64,000 nucleotides of DNA from Azorhizobium oxalatiphilum (GTDB taxonomy: Bacteria > Pseudomonadota > Alphaproteobacteria > Rhizobiales > Xanthobacteraceae), in assembly GCF_014635325.1 (NCBI RefSeq), contig NZ_BMCT01000004.1, positions 310,001 to 374,000 on the forward strand, in the 5' to 3' direction. This document shows positions 15,853-24,937 of the stretch, one piece after another. A program made the position numbers and the translations under genes. The notes beneath the pieces are model-generated. The model searched no databases. It was not told the DNA's origin and saw only the letters and a list, made by a program, of their open reading frames with translations. Position 1 is the first letter of the stretch, and the number at the start of each line of letters is the position of its first letter.

Positions 15853-18800
15853 ATGAACCGTAGCCTTACGCCGGACCACTCCATGAGACGGCTGGGGCTG
15901 GACCCGGCTGTGGCGTTGGGGCTCGTCGGCGCCGTGCTGTTCTTCCTCGTCAGCGGTGCCATTGCCTATCTTAATCTCCAGGCCCTTCGGAGCGGCACGG
16001 AGAAAGTCACCCAGACCCACGAGGTGATCATCGCGCTTCAGCGGGTGCTGTCGAGTGCGCAGGACGCCGAGACGGGACAGCGCGGTTTCGTTCTCACGAA
16101 CGACGAGAGTTACCTTCAGCCTTACAGTCGGGCGGTCGGCCTTCTGCCCGGGCGACTGGACAGCATTTCCGAGCTGCTCCAGGCCGATCCATTGCTGCGT
16201 GCGCGGGTCGATGTGTTGCGGCAGCATGTTGAAGCCAAGCTCGCCGAACTGGCCGAGACCATCGCGCTTCGCCGGGCCAGGGGGCTTGAGGCCGCCCTGA
16301 CCGCGGTGCAATCCGACCGCGGCAAGATCGAGATGGACGGCATCCGGGCCGAAGTCGCGGCCATCGGTCAGGAGCAGTTGCGCGTCCGCGCGCTCCGGCT
16401 GGCCGAGATGGACAGTGCCCAGCAGACCGCACTCGTCAGCGGGCTCCTGTCCGCGCTTCTTGGCGTGCTCCTGACGGTGAGCATCGGCGTGCTGATCCGT
16501 CGGGCCACCCTGGCGCGGCGTCGGGAGGATTGGCTCCAGCGCGGAAAGGTCGAGCTGACCGCCGCCATGATGGGCGATCCGAGCACCACCGAGCTCGGCG
16601 AGCGCATCCTCCGGTTTCTTGCGCAATATGCCGGGGCCGTTGCCGGTGCGATCTTCATCGGCAAGAACGGTGACTACCGCCGCGCTTCCGCCTACGGCGT
16701 GCGCGGGGATGCGAACATTCCCGGCCAGTTCCATCAGGGCGAGGGATTGCTGGGGCAGGCTGCGGCCGAAGGTCGGCCGCTCGTCGTTCAGGACGTTCCC
16801 GACAATTATCTCACCTTCGGTTCCGCTCTGGGGCAGGCCAAGCCAAGGCACCTCATCATCACGCCTGCCGGCGTGGATGGGGTTGTCAACGCGGTGGTCG
16901 AATTGGGCTTCCTGCGCCGGGTGGACGAGGCCACCGTTGCCCTTCTCGACGAAGCGTCGGGGGCGATCGCCATTGCCGTAAGGTCGGCAAACTACAGGCG
17001 GGAGCTGCAGGAGCTTCTGGAGGAAACGCAGCGGCAGTCCGAGGAGCTTCAGACACAGAGCGAGGAACTGCGCGTCTCCAACGAGGAGCTGGAGGAGCAG
17101 GGGCGGGCACTCAAGGAGTCCCAGGCGCGGCTCGAACAGCAGCAGGTCGAGCTTGAGCAGACGAACTCGCAGCTTGAGGAACAGGCCCAGCAACTGGAAG
17201 GCCAGCGCGATGATCTCGAACGGGTGAATGCGGCCGTGGAGCTCAAGGCCCGCGAACTGGAGCAGGCCAGCCAGTACAAATCCGACTTCCTCGCGAACAT
17301 GTCGCATGAGCTGCGCACGCCGCTGAACTCCTCGCTCATCCTTGCGAAGCTGCTCGCCGACAACCCCAATGACAACCTCACCGCCGAGCAGGTGAAATTC
17401 GCGCAGACCATTCAGTCGTCGGGCAACGACCTGTTGAACCTGATCAACGACATCCTCGACCTGTCCAAGATCGAGGCGGGCCACGTGGAGGTGGTGCCGG
17501 AGGAGATGAGGGTCGAGCGGCTGGCGAATACCCTGCGCAACCTCTTCCAGCCCATAGCCCAGGAAAAATCGCTGGAGTTCGCGATCGAGATCGATCCCGA
17601 TGCGCCGGCCTTCATCGTGACCGATCCCAAGCGGATTGAGCAGGTGCTCAAGAATCTGCTCTCCAATGCCTTCAAGTTCACGGAAAAAGGCAAGGTGAGC
17701 CTGGCTATACGTCCCTTGGGCGACGGGCAGGTCACGTTCTCCGTGTCGGATACGGGCATCGGTATCGCCGAGGAGCACCAGCGGAGCGTCTTCGAGGCGT
17801 TCCAGCAGGCCGACGGGACGATCAGCAGAAAGTTCGGTGGAACCGGGCTTGGGCTTTCGATCTCGCGGGAACTGGTCCGCCTTCTGGCAGGCACGATCCA
17901 TCTCCAGAGCCAGCAGGGCGCGGGCAGCACCTTCAGCGTGACGCTGCCCGAGGAATATGATCCGATGCGCGTGCTCTCGCGCCGGGCGCCGGAGAGCAAG
18001 CCTGCCATCGTGACCTCTCTCTCTACCGGGGTGGTGGCGGCTCCCCCCGTGGAACTGCATCGCAGCGTAGAGGATGACCGCGACGCGCCGCCGGATGAGA
18101 AGCGCGTGCTGCTGGTGGTGGAGGATGATGTCTCGTTTGCGGGCATCCTGCGGGACCTGTCGCGCGAAATGGGCTTCCGGGCCCTGATCGCCGGCTCGGC
18201 CGAGGAGGCGATGAAGCTGGCCAGGGAATTCCGGCCGAACGCCGTTGTCCTCGATGTGGGCCTGCCCGACCAGTCGGGGCTATCGGTGCTGGATCGCCTC
18301 AAGCGCGATGACGCGACCCGGCATATCCCGGTCCATGTGGTATCGGCCGACGACCATGCGGAAACGGCGCTGGCGCTCGGCGCTGTCGGATATCTTCTCA
18401 AGCCCGTCAAGCTTGAGCAGGTGGCCGACGTGCTTCGGAAGCTGGAAGCGCGGCTGACCCAGCACATGCACCGCGTCCTGATCGTCGAGGATGATCCGGT
18501 GCAGCAGGAGGCCGTCGCGCGGCTGCTCTCGTCTCACGACGTGGAAACGGTGACGGCGGGGACTGCGGCAGAGTGTCTGCGCCTGCTCAAGGAAACCGTC
18601 TTCGACTGCATGGTCCTCGACCTTACGCTGCCCGATGCATCGGGCTACTCGCTGCTCGAGACGCTCAGCGAGGAGGGGGCGTATTCCTTCCCGCCGGTGA
18701 TCGTCTACACCGGCCGCGAATTGTCCGCCGCCGATGAGCAGCGCCTGCGGCGCTATTCCAAGTCCATCATCATCAAGGGCGCAAAATCACCTGAGCGGCT

Positions 18801-19287
18801 GCTCGATGAGGTAAGCCTCTTCCTGCATCAGGTGATATCCGACCTGCCGCCGGATCGGCAGAGCATGATCCGCAAGGCCCGCAACCGGGATGCGCTGCTC
18901 GAGGGACGGCGCATTCTCGTGGTCGAGGACGATGTCCGCAACGTCTATGCCTTGACCAACATTCTCGAACCGCGCGGTGCGGCCGTCGAGATCGCCCGCA
19001 ACGGGCAGGAGGCTCTCGACCTGCTGGCACGGGCCGGGCAGGGCGCCAGTCCGGCGATCGACCTTGTCCTCATGGACGTGATGATGCCGATCATGGACGG
19101 CCTCACCGCCACCCGCGAGATCCGCCGGAACCAGGCCTGGAAGAAGCTTCCGATCATCGCGCTGACCGCTAAGGCCATGCCCGACGACCAGCAGCGATGC
19201 ATCGAGGCCGGCGCCAACGATTACATGGCCAAGCCCCTCGACGTCGATAAGCTGCTCTCCCTCGTGCGCGTGTGGATGCCGAAGTGA
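15853..19287 (+). CDS. Hybrid sensor histidine kinase with CHASE3-like and GAF domains and three receivers
   Basis: The 1144-residue inner-membrane kinase has membrane spans near residues 18-40 and 190-215 bracketing a CHASE3-like periplasmic sensor. A GAF-like domain (about 235-380) and a long Glu/Gln-rich coiled coil (385-470) follow. The HisKA domain has the phospho-acceptor His485 in NMSHELRTPLN; the ATPase domain has NLLSNAFKFTEKG, DTGIGI and GGTGLGLSIS. Three receivers carry Asp801, Asp923 and Asp1075. I chose the ATG at 15853 (CGAGGA upstream). The gene overlaps cheR by 4 bases and starts a four-gene signalling operon. The signal sensed is unknown. Confidence 0.92.
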   Translation: MNRSLTPDHSMRRLGLDPAVALGLVGAVLFFLVSGAIAYLNLQALRSGTEKVTQTHEVIIALQRVLSSAQDAETGQRGFVLTNDESYLQPYSRAVGLLPGRLDSISELLQADPLLRARVDVLRQHVEAKLAELAETIALRRARGLEAALTAVQSDRGKIEMDGIRAEVAAIGQEQLRVRALRLAEMDSAQQTALVSGLLSALLGVLLTVSIGVLIRRATLARRREDWLQRGKVELTAAMMGDPSTTELGERILRFLAQYAGAVAGAIFIGKNGDYRRASAYGVRGDANIPGQFHQGEGLLGQAAAEGRPLVVQDVPDNYLTFGSALGQAKPRHLIITPAGVDGVVNAVVELGFLRRVDEATVALLDEASGAIAIAVRSANYRRELQELLEETQRQSEELQTQSEELRVSNEELEEQGRALKESQARLEQQQVELEQTNSQLEEQAQQLEGQRDDLERVNAAVELKARELEQASQYKSDFLANMSHELRTPLNSSLILAKLLADNPNDNLTAEQVKFAQTIQSSGNDLLNLINDILDLSKIEAGHVEVVPEEMRVERLANTLRNLFQPIAQEKSLEFAIEIDPDAPAFIVTDPKRIEQVLKNLLSNAFKFTEKGKVSLAIRPLGDGQVTFSVSDTGIGIAEEHQRSVFEAFQQADGTISRKFGGTGLGLSISRELVRLLAGTIHLQSQQGAGSTFSVTLPEEYDPMRVLSRRAPESKPAIVTSLSTGVVAAPPVELHRSVEDDRDAPPDEKRVLLVVEDDVSFAGILRDLSREMGFRALIAGSAEEAMKLAREFRPNAVVLDVGLPDQSGLSVLDRLKRDDATRHIPVHVVSADDHAETALALGAVGYLLKPVKLEQVADVLRKLEARLTQHMHRVLIVEDDPVQQEAVARLLSSHDVETVTAGTAAECLRLLKETVFDCMVLDLTLPDASGYSLLETLSEEGAYSFPPVIVYTGRELSAADEQRLRRYSKSIIIKGAKSPERLLDEVSLFLHQVISDLPPDRQSMIRKARNRDALLEGRRILVVEDDVRNVYALTNILEPRGAAVEIARNGQEALDLLARAGQGASPAIDLVLMDVMMPIMDGLTATREIRRNQAWKKLPIIALTAKAMPDDQQRCIEAGANDYMAKPLDVDKLLSLVRVWMPK

Positions 19288-20123
19288 CCGACAGGATAGG
19301 CGAGGAGAAGGTCGAGGACATCGAGATCCGGCTGCTGCTGGAGGCGATATACGCTCGGTATCACTACGACTTCCGAAGCTATGCCATGGCGTCCATCAAG
19401 CGGCGCCTGAAGCAGGCGCGCCAGCACTTCGAGTATCCCACCTTCTCGGCCTTGCAGGAGGGGCTGCTCCACGATCCGGACATGATGCCGCGCCTGCTCG
19501 CCTATCTGACGGTGCAGGTGAGCGAGATGTTTCGCGACCCCACCTACTTCAAGGCGTTGCGTGAGAGCGTCGTTCCGCACCTGCGCACCTATCCATCCCT
19601 GAAGGTCTGGGTCGCGGGGTGCAGCAGTGGGGAGGAGCTATACTCTCTGGCGATCCTCTTCCGGGAAGAGGGGCTCGAGGAGCGCACGCTCTTCTACGCC
19701 ACGGACATCAACCAGGATGCCCTGAAGGCTGCGGAAGCCGGCATATACAGCCTGGATCGCATCCAGGGCTTCACACAGAACCATCGCATGTCCGGCGGGC
19801 GGTCGTCGCTTTCCGATTATTACACCGCAGCGTATGGCCGGGCGTCGTTCGACAAGTCGTTGCGGCGCAACGTGGTTTTCTCCGATCATAGTCTGGTCAC
19901 GGATGCGGTGTTCGGCGAGATGCACCTCATTTCCTGCCGCAACGTACTCATCTATTTTGATCGCACGCTCCAGGATCAGGCTCTGAAATTGTTCAGGGAC
20001 TCACTGGTGCGAAAGGGCTTTCTCGGCCTCGGATCAAAAGAGAGTCTCCGCTTCTCCGCCTATTCCGAGGCTTTCACGGACTTCGTCCGGGAGGAGAAGA
20101 TCTTCCAGAGGCGGCCGGTATGA
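19284..20123 (+). CDS. CheR-type glutamate O-methyltransferase
   Basis: The 279-residue protein has the CheR N-terminal helical domain (YDFRSYAMASIKRRLKQARQ) and the SAM-binding part with LKVWVAGCSSGEELYSLAI and TLFYATDINQDALKAAEAG; MHLISCRNVLIYFD is the family's catalytic-domain landmark. CheR methylates glutamates of chemoreceptors. No chemoreceptor, CheA or CheW gene is nearby, so here the target is probably another signalling protein, perhaps the coiled coil of the hybrid kinase. The GTG at 19284 overlaps the kinase stop in GTGA; an in-frame GTG at 19272 is less likely. Confidence 0.9.
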   Translation: MTDRIGEEKVEDIEIRLLLEAIYARYHYDFRSYAMASIKRRLKQARQHFEYPTFSALQEGLLHDPDMMPRLLAYLTVQVSEMFRDPTYFKALRESVVPHLRTYPSLKVWVAGCSSGEELYSLAILFREEGLEERTLFYATDINQDALKAAEAGIYSLDRIQGFTQNHRMSGGRSSLSDYYTAAYGRASFDKSLRRNVVFSDHSLVTDAVFGEMHLISCRNVLIYFDRTLQDQALKLFRDSLVRKGFLGLGSKESLRFSAYSEAFTDFVREEKIFQRRPV

Positions 20124-20686
20124 GCAAGGTTCAGCCACGCGCCGTGGTGATCGGGGCATCGGCGGGCGCGCTGGAGGCGCTCTCGGCCATTCTGCCTGCG
20201 CTCCCGGCAAGCTTCAGCCTGCCGATCATGGTGGTGGTTCACGTGCCGCCCGACAAGCATTCGCTGATGGCCGAGCTCTTCCAGGCGAAGTGCCGGATCG
20301 CGGTTCGCGAGGCCGAGGATAAGGAGCCCATCGAAGGTGGCACGGTGTATTTTGCGCCGCCGGACTATCACCTGCTGGTGGAGAGCGACGCATGTCTTGC
20401 CCTCTCCACGGATGCCCCGGTCCTGTTCTCGCGTCCCTCCATCGATGTTCTGTTCGAGAGCGCGGCTGATGCCTACGGCCCCGCATTGATCGGGATCGTT
20501 CTGACGGGCGCCAATCAGGATGGAGCGCGTGGGTTGCGCGCCGTGGTGGATGCCGGCGGGACGGCGCTGGTTCAGGACCCGGCGAACGCGTTCGCGGGGG
20601 CGATGCCCGAAGCCGCGATTGATCTTTGCCCTGACGCATTGGTCCGCCCCCTGGCGGACATCGCTATATTTCTTCAAGAGGTTTGA
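20120..20686 (+). CDS. CheB-type protein-glutamate methylesterase, catalytic domain only
   Basis: The 188-residue protein is only the CheB esterase domain: VVIGASAGALEALSAIL with the nucleophile Ser, VVVHVPPDKHSLMAELF with the His, and GIVLTGANQDGARGLRAV with the Asp of the catalytic triad. It lacks the N-terminal receiver that normally controls CheB, so its activity would have to be set by partners or expression. It overlaps cheR by 4 bases (ATGA). It presumably reverses the methylation made by the neighbouring CheR. Confidence 0.9.
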   Translation: MSKVQPRAVVIGASAGALEALSAILPALPASFSLPIMVVVHVPPDKHSLMAELFQAKCRIAVREAEDKEPIEGGTVYFAPPDYHLLVESDACLALSTDAPVLFSRPSIDVLFESAADAYGPALIGIVLTGANQDGARGLRAVVDAGGTALVQDPANAFAGAMPEAAIDLCPDALVRPLADIAIFLQEV

Positions 20687-20694
20687 GCCCCGGC

Positions 20695-21810
20695 ATGAAA
20701 CCTGTCTCATTTCTTCTGGTGGATGATCTCGAAGAGAATCTGCTCTCGCTCGAAGCGCTGTTGCGCCGGGAGGGGCTGGTCCTGCTCAAGGCACGCTCGG
20801 GTGATCAGGCGCTTGAGATCCTGCTCCAGAACGAAGTCGCGCTGGCGCTCGTGGATGTGCAGATGCCCGGCCTGAACGGCTTCGAACTGGCGGAGCTCAT
20901 GCGCGGCAATGAGCGCACGCGGCGCATCCCGATCATCTTCGTTACGGCGGGGACCGCGGACAGTCAGCGTCGCTTCCGGGGATACGAGGCGGGGGCGGTC
21001 GATTTCATCCAGAAGCCGATCGAGCCGGATATCCTGCGCAGCAAGGCCGATGTGTTTTTCGAGCTATACCGGCAGCGGCAGCAGATCGCGGCGCAGCGGG
21101 ATGAGCTTGAAGCTCAGGCGGCCATGCTGAGGGAGGCTGGCCGGCGCAAGGACGAATACCTCGTCACCCTCACGCACGACATCCAGCAGCATGAGCATGA
21201 ACGCGCGCGCAAGGACGTGCTGCTGCGCGAGATCAATCATCGCATCAAGAACCTCTTCAGCATGACCGCGGCGCTCATCGCGCTCAGCGCGAAGGAGGCG
21301 CAGAGCCCCAACGAGCTCGCGACCGACCTGACGGGGCGGCTCCAGGCGCTGGCAAGGGCGCACGATCTCACTTTGCCGGACCTCAGCGAGGGCGGTGCTT
21401 CTGGTGCCGCTACCTCCGTGCTTGGGTTGACGCAGGCCATCCTTGCGCCCCATGAATACGCCCATTCCGCACGCATCCATCTGTCAGGAGAGGACACCGC
21501 GCTTTCCGGCGACGCGCTGACGCTTCTTGCTTTGCTGCTTCATGAGCTCACGACGAACGCCGCGAAATATGGAGCGCTGGCATCGACCGAGGGCCGGCTG
21601 GTGATCCGCTTCGCCATCGAGGACGGCAAGCTCCGCATGGAGTGGGAAGAGACGGGCGGGGTTGCATTGCCGCTCGCGCCAGCGCGCGAAGGGTTTGGTA
21701 CGACCCTTGAAAATGTCGCGTTGCGCGGTCTCGGTGCGTCGCTCGTTCGGGACTGGGAAAAGGGGCTGGCGATAAAGCTGGAGATCCCGGTGCGACGGCT
21801 GACGGCGTAG
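20695..21810 (+). CDS. Receiver fused to HWE/HisKA_2-type histidine kinase
   Basis: The 371-residue soluble protein has a receiver (VSFLLVDDLEENLLSLEALL, Asp54 in LVDVQMPGLNGFE, Lys in FIQKPIEP), a coiled-coil linker (about 120-175) and a kinase core with His182 in REINHRIKNLFSM. That motif and LLHELTTNAAKYGALA mark the HWE/HisKA_2 class common in alphaproteobacteria and in the general-stress pathway upstream of PhyR. The ATG at 20695 follows the cheB stop by 8 bases; a TTG at 20683 would overlap it. The receiver may take phosphate from the triple-receiver kinase and gate this second kinase. Confidence 0.9.
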   Translation: MKPVSFLLVDDLEENLLSLEALLRREGLVLLKARSGDQALEILLQNEVALALVDVQMPGLNGFELAELMRGNERTRRIPIIFVTAGTADSQRRFRGYEAGAVDFIQKPIEPDILRSKADVFFELYRQRQQIAAQRDELEAQAAMLREAGRRKDEYLVTLTHDIQQHEHERARKDVLLREINHRIKNLFSMTAALIALSAKEAQSPNELATDLTGRLQALARAHDLTLPDLSEGGASGAATSVLGLTQAILAPHEYAHSARIHLSGEDTALSGDALTLLALLLHELTTNAAKYGALASTEGRLVIRFAIEDGKLRMEWEETGGVALPLAPAREGFGTTLENVALRGLGASLVRDWEKGLAIKLEIPVRRLTA

Positions 21811-21846
21811 GTCGAGGCCGATCCGAAGCCCCCGTCGTATGGCATC

Positions 21847-21881
21847 CGGGCCCGCTTTCGCATCACGCTCAAACGGGCCCG
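21847..21881. terminator. Inverted repeat between convergent genes
   Basis: CGGGCCCG occurs at 21847-21854 and again at 21874-21881. The word is its own reverse complement, so the two copies can pair over a 19-base loop. It lies between the converging HWE kinase and metE genes. There is no clear T-run, so terminator function is tentative. Confidence 0.35.
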
Positions 21882-21967
21882 AATGGGCGATTGAGATCAG
21901 AGCAACTGGCGGACGTCGCCTTGCCTGATCGTGGTTGGTTCTCCAGCTCGCGCAGAACCGGCAGAGG

Positions 21968-24358
21968 TCATTGCGCTGCCTGCCCGACGCCGGAGCGCAG
22001 GGCGCGGGCGGCGGCGACCATGTTGACGAGCGCCGGGCGCACCTCTTCCCACTTGCGGGTCTTCAGGCCGCAGTCGGGATTGACCCACAGCTGACCATCC
22101 GCGAGCCGGCCACGGGCCAGCGTCATCAGTTCGGTCATCTCCCCGGCGTCCGGTACGCGCGGGGAGTGGATGTCATAGACACCGGGGCCAATCTCGTTGG
22201 GATATTTGTAGGTGCGGAACGCCTCCAGCAGCTCCATCTTCGAGCGCGAGGTCTCGATGGAGATCACGTCCGCATCCATGGCGGCGATGGCGTCGATGAT
22301 GTCGTTGAACTCCGAGTAGCACATGTGGGTGTGGATCTGCGTGTCGTCGGCAACGCCCGAGGAGCAGATGCGGAAGCATTCCACCGCCCAGTCGAGATAG
22401 GCCTGCCAGTCCGAACGGCGCAGCGGCAGCCCTTCGCGCAGGGCAGCCTCGTCGATCTGGATCATGGCGGCACCGGCTGTCTCCAGATCCTGCACCTCGT
22501 CTCGGATGGCGAGCGCGATCTGGTGGCAGGCGGCCGCGCGAGGCACGTCGTCGCGCACGAAGGACCAGTTGAGGATCGTCACCGGGCCGGTGAGCATGCC
22601 TTTCATTGGCTTCAGGGTCAGCGACTGGGCATAGCTCCACCATGTCACTGTCATGGCGGCGGGACGGGACACATCGCCGAACAGGATCGGCGGGCGCACA
22701 TAGCGTGAGCCATAGCTCTGCACCCAGCCGTGCTTGGTGAAGACGAAGCCGGAAAGCTGCTCGCCGAAATACTGCACCATGTCGTTGCGCTCGAACTCGC
22801 CATGGACGAGCACGTCGAGGCCGATCTCCTCCTGCCAGCGCACCGTGCGGGCGGTCTCTTCACGCAGGAACTGCTCGTAGGCGGCATCGTCCAGCGCGCC
22901 CTTGGTGTGGGCGGAGCGGGCCTGCCTCACTTCCGGGGTTTGCGGGAAGGAGCCGATGGTGGTGGTGGGGAAGGTGGGCAGGGCGAAGCGTGCATGCTGG
23001 ACCGAAGCGCGGGCCGCAAAGGCGCTCTGGCGGCGCTTCATCCCGGCGGTGACGGCGGCCGTACGCGCGGCAACCTCCGGATTGTGAACCTTCGGCGAGG
23101 TTTTCCGCGCAGCGGCGGCCTTCGTCGAGGCATCAAGCTTGTCCTGCACACCGGCGGCATTGCCTGCGAGCGCGGCACCGAGGGTTGCCAGTTCGTCCAT
23201 CTTCTGGAGCGAGAAAGCGAGCCAGGACTTCACATCCGCATCCAGATCCTTCTCCTGCTCGAGGTCGATCGGGACATGGAGCATGGAGCAGGATGGCGCG
23301 ATCTGCACATGGTCCGCGCCCCGGCGGGCGACCACGGCCCGGAGGCGGGCGGCCAGCGCCGGCAGATCGGCACGCCACACGTTGCGGCCGTCGATGACGC
23401 CCAGCGACAGCACGAGCCCGCGCGGAATGCCGGCAAGCGCCGCATCGAGCTGCTCCGGCGCGCGGACGAGATCGAGATGCAGGCCCGCGATGGGGAGGCT
23501 CTGCACGGTGGCCAGATTGGCATCGAGCCCGCCGAAATAGGTGGCGAGCATGATCTTCAGGTTCGGCAACGCATAGGCGATGTTGCCATAGGCCGTGCGG
23601 ATGGCGGCCTGAATGGCGGGGTCGGGATCGAGCACGAGGCACGGCTCGTCCATCTGCACCCAGTCGGCGCCGCAGGCGGCAAGGCGGCGCAGCACTTCCA
23701 CATAGACCGGGAGCAGCGCGGGCAGCAGGGTCAAGGGATCGAAGTTCGGATCCTTCGCCTTGGCGAGCTTGAGGAAGGTGACGGGGCCGAGCAGCACCGG
23801 GCGGGTGTGGTGGCCGAGCGCCCTGGCTTCGCGGAATTCATCCACCGGCTTGGTGGAGGACAAGGCGAACGTCTGCCCGGCGAACACCTCCGGCACCATG
23901 TAATGGTAATTGGTATCGAACCACTTCGTCATTTCCTGCGCGGGCGCGCCATGGCCGTTACCGTGGGCATCCTGTTCGCCATGGGCATGGCCATGTGCGC
24001 AGGTCTCGTCATGGGTGCCGCCGGTGGAGCCGCGTGCCATGGCGAAATAGGTGGCGAGCGGCACCTTGCCGCTGGTCCAGCCATAGATCTTCGGGATCGC
24101 GCCGACCATCACGCTGGTATCGAGCACGTGATCATAAAGCGAGAAGTCGTTGGACGGGATGATGTTCACCCCGAGGGCCTTCTGGCGTGCCCAGTTGGCG
24201 GCGCGCAGTTCGGTGGCCGTGGCAAGCAGCGCGGTTTCGTCGGTCTTGCCGGCCCAGAAGCTTTCGAGTGCGACTTTCAGCTCGCGGCGCGGGCCGATGC
24301 GCGGCGTGCCGAGCGTGGCCACGGGCAACGTGGCGAGGGAGAGGGAAGAGTTCGTCAT
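21968..24358 (-). CDS. metE: Cobalamin-independent methionine synthase
   Basis: The 796-residue enzyme moves a methyl group from methyltetrahydrofolate (polyglutamate form) to homocysteine. Recognisable motifs include EMTKWFDTNYHYMVPEV, GPVTFLKLAKAK, TTTIGSFPQTPEVR, and the zinc ligands in IHTHMCYSEFND, ISIETSRSKME and WVNPDCGLKTRKWEE. It is longer than usual (about 750) because of a histidine-rich insert at about residues 111-139, with HGHAHGEQDAHGNGHG just before the MTKWFD motif. The ATG at 24358 is chosen; the frame runs upstream to 24454 through leader sequence. A cobalamin riboswitch occupies the leader, so B12 should repress it. An ArsR-type palindrome sits near the promoter. Confidence 0.96.
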   Translation of the reverse strand: MTNSSLSLATLPVATLGTPRIGPRRELKVALESFWAGKTDETALLATATELRAANWARQKALGVNIIPSNDFSLYDHVLDTSVMVGAIPKIYGWTSGKVPLATYFAMARGSTGGTHDETCAHGHAHGEQDAHGNGHGAPAQEMTKWFDTNYHYMVPEVFAGQTFALSSTKPVDEFREARALGHHTRPVLLGPVTFLKLAKAKDPNFDPLTLLPALLPVYVEVLRRLAACGADWVQMDEPCLVLDPDPAIQAAIRTAYGNIAYALPNLKIMLATYFGGLDANLATVQSLPIAGLHLDLVRAPEQLDAALAGIPRGLVLSLGVIDGRNVWRADLPALAARLRAVVARRGADHVQIAPSCSMLHVPIDLEQEKDLDADVKSWLAFSLQKMDELATLGAALAGNAAGVQDKLDASTKAAAARKTSPKVHNPEVAARTAAVTAGMKRRQSAFAARASVQHARFALPTFPTTTIGSFPQTPEVRQARSAHTKGALDDAAYEQFLREETARTVRWQEEIGLDVLVHGEFERNDMVQYFGEQLSGFVFTKHGWVQSYGSRYVRPPILFGDVSRPAAMTVTWWSYAQSLTLKPMKGMLTGPVTILNWSFVRDDVPRAAACHQIALAIRDEVQDLETAGAAMIQIDEAALREGLPLRRSDWQAYLDWAVECFRICSSGVADDTQIHTHMCYSEFNDIIDAIAAMDADVISIETSRSKMELLEAFRTYKYPNEIGPGVYDIHSPRVPDAGEMTELMTLARGRLADGQLWVNPDCGLKTRKWEEVRPALVNMVAAARALRSGVGQAAQ

Positions 24359-24473
24359 GGCTTTACCCCGATTGATCCGGGAAGGGGCCATGGCGGATAC
24401 GGCAAGGGTCTCCCGGCAGACATGCCGATGGAGCCAAGCGCACCACCGGGACACCCCGCCCGAGGACGATATT

Positions 24474-24660
24474 GTGTCGGGGCAGGTCTCCTGGCTCGCG
24501 GGTCGTCGCCTTTGTCCTGTCTTCCCGGAATTGCTCCCAGTGACGTTCGCTGGACTTTGGCTCGCCGCTTACAGTTGCGGGGGCAGCCCCGGCTTTGGCG
24601 CGCTCCAGAGGAGCAGGCCGCACCGGATTCCCTCTTAGCTCCGGCCGCCGCTGACACAGC
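24474..24660 (-). promoter_or_regulatory. Cobalamin riboswitch in the metE leader
   Basis: Read on the minus strand, the leader holds the hallmarks of the B12 aptamer: a GGGAAtCCGGTG start, GCTGCCCCCGCAACTGTAAG, CACTGGGA and the B12 box GAGCCAGGAGACCTGCC (24497-24481). The aptamer ends about 115 bases before the metE start. Binding of adenosylcobalamin should turn the gene off, sparing the B12-independent enzyme when B12 is at hand. Boundaries are approximate. Confidence 0.93.
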
Positions 24661-24717
24661 CCCAGAGAACCTCGACAGCCTCACTCTGACCGAGCAGATC
24701 AAGGACGTCAAGGAATT

Positions 24718-24737
24718 ATATAAAGACATCCTTATAT
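24718..24737. promoter_or_regulatory. AT-rich 20-bp palindrome, candidate SahR/SamR-type methionine operator
   Basis: ATATAAAGACATCCTTATAT is an imperfect palindrome (16 of 20 positions symmetrical) in an otherwise GC-rich region. It resembles the ATATAAAGATATCTTTATAT-like sites I recall for ArsR-family methionine-cycle regulators (SahR/SamR) of proteobacteria. It lies just upstream of a TTGACG hexamer (minus strand, 24711-24706) that could be the metE -35 element. No ArsR gene is in the window. Confidence 0.55.
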
Positions 24738-24889
24738 CGTGATATTGCTCCTGGCCGGGCACTTTTCCCACACCCGACGCGCGGCGCAGAACCGCAGGCC
24801 GCGCATTGTGCTTGCAGGGATCGCGCTCCGGCTATGCCCGCTATCCACGCAGCTGACGGGCATACGCCACGCAATCATTCCACCATCCG

Positions 24890-24919
24890 TTGACACGTGT
24901 AGGCCCGTGGGCGCTATAT
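24890..24919 (+). promoter_or_regulatory. Sigma-70-type promoter for nrdAB
   Basis: TTGACA at 24890-24895 and CTATAT at 24914-24919 are spaced by 18 bases, a good housekeeping promoter just before the nrdA riboswitch. Transcription would start near 24926, so the whole aptamer is in the leader. Confidence 0.65.
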
Positions 24920-24937
24920 CTAGTGGTCACGGTCTTT

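Noticed and set aside
15751-18060. 769-codon minus-strand open frame opposite the hybrid kinase
   Set aside because: It runs antisense to clear HisKA, ATPase and receiver motifs and has no recognisable domain.
19272-21810. A chemotaxis operon
   Set aside because: CheR and CheB are present but CheA, CheW, CheY in context and any chemoreceptor are absent; the kinase partners point to another signalling role.
22730-24742. 670-codon plus-strand open frame opposite metE
   Set aside because: It is antisense to metE and runs through the riboswitch; histidine and glycine runs come from the metE codons.
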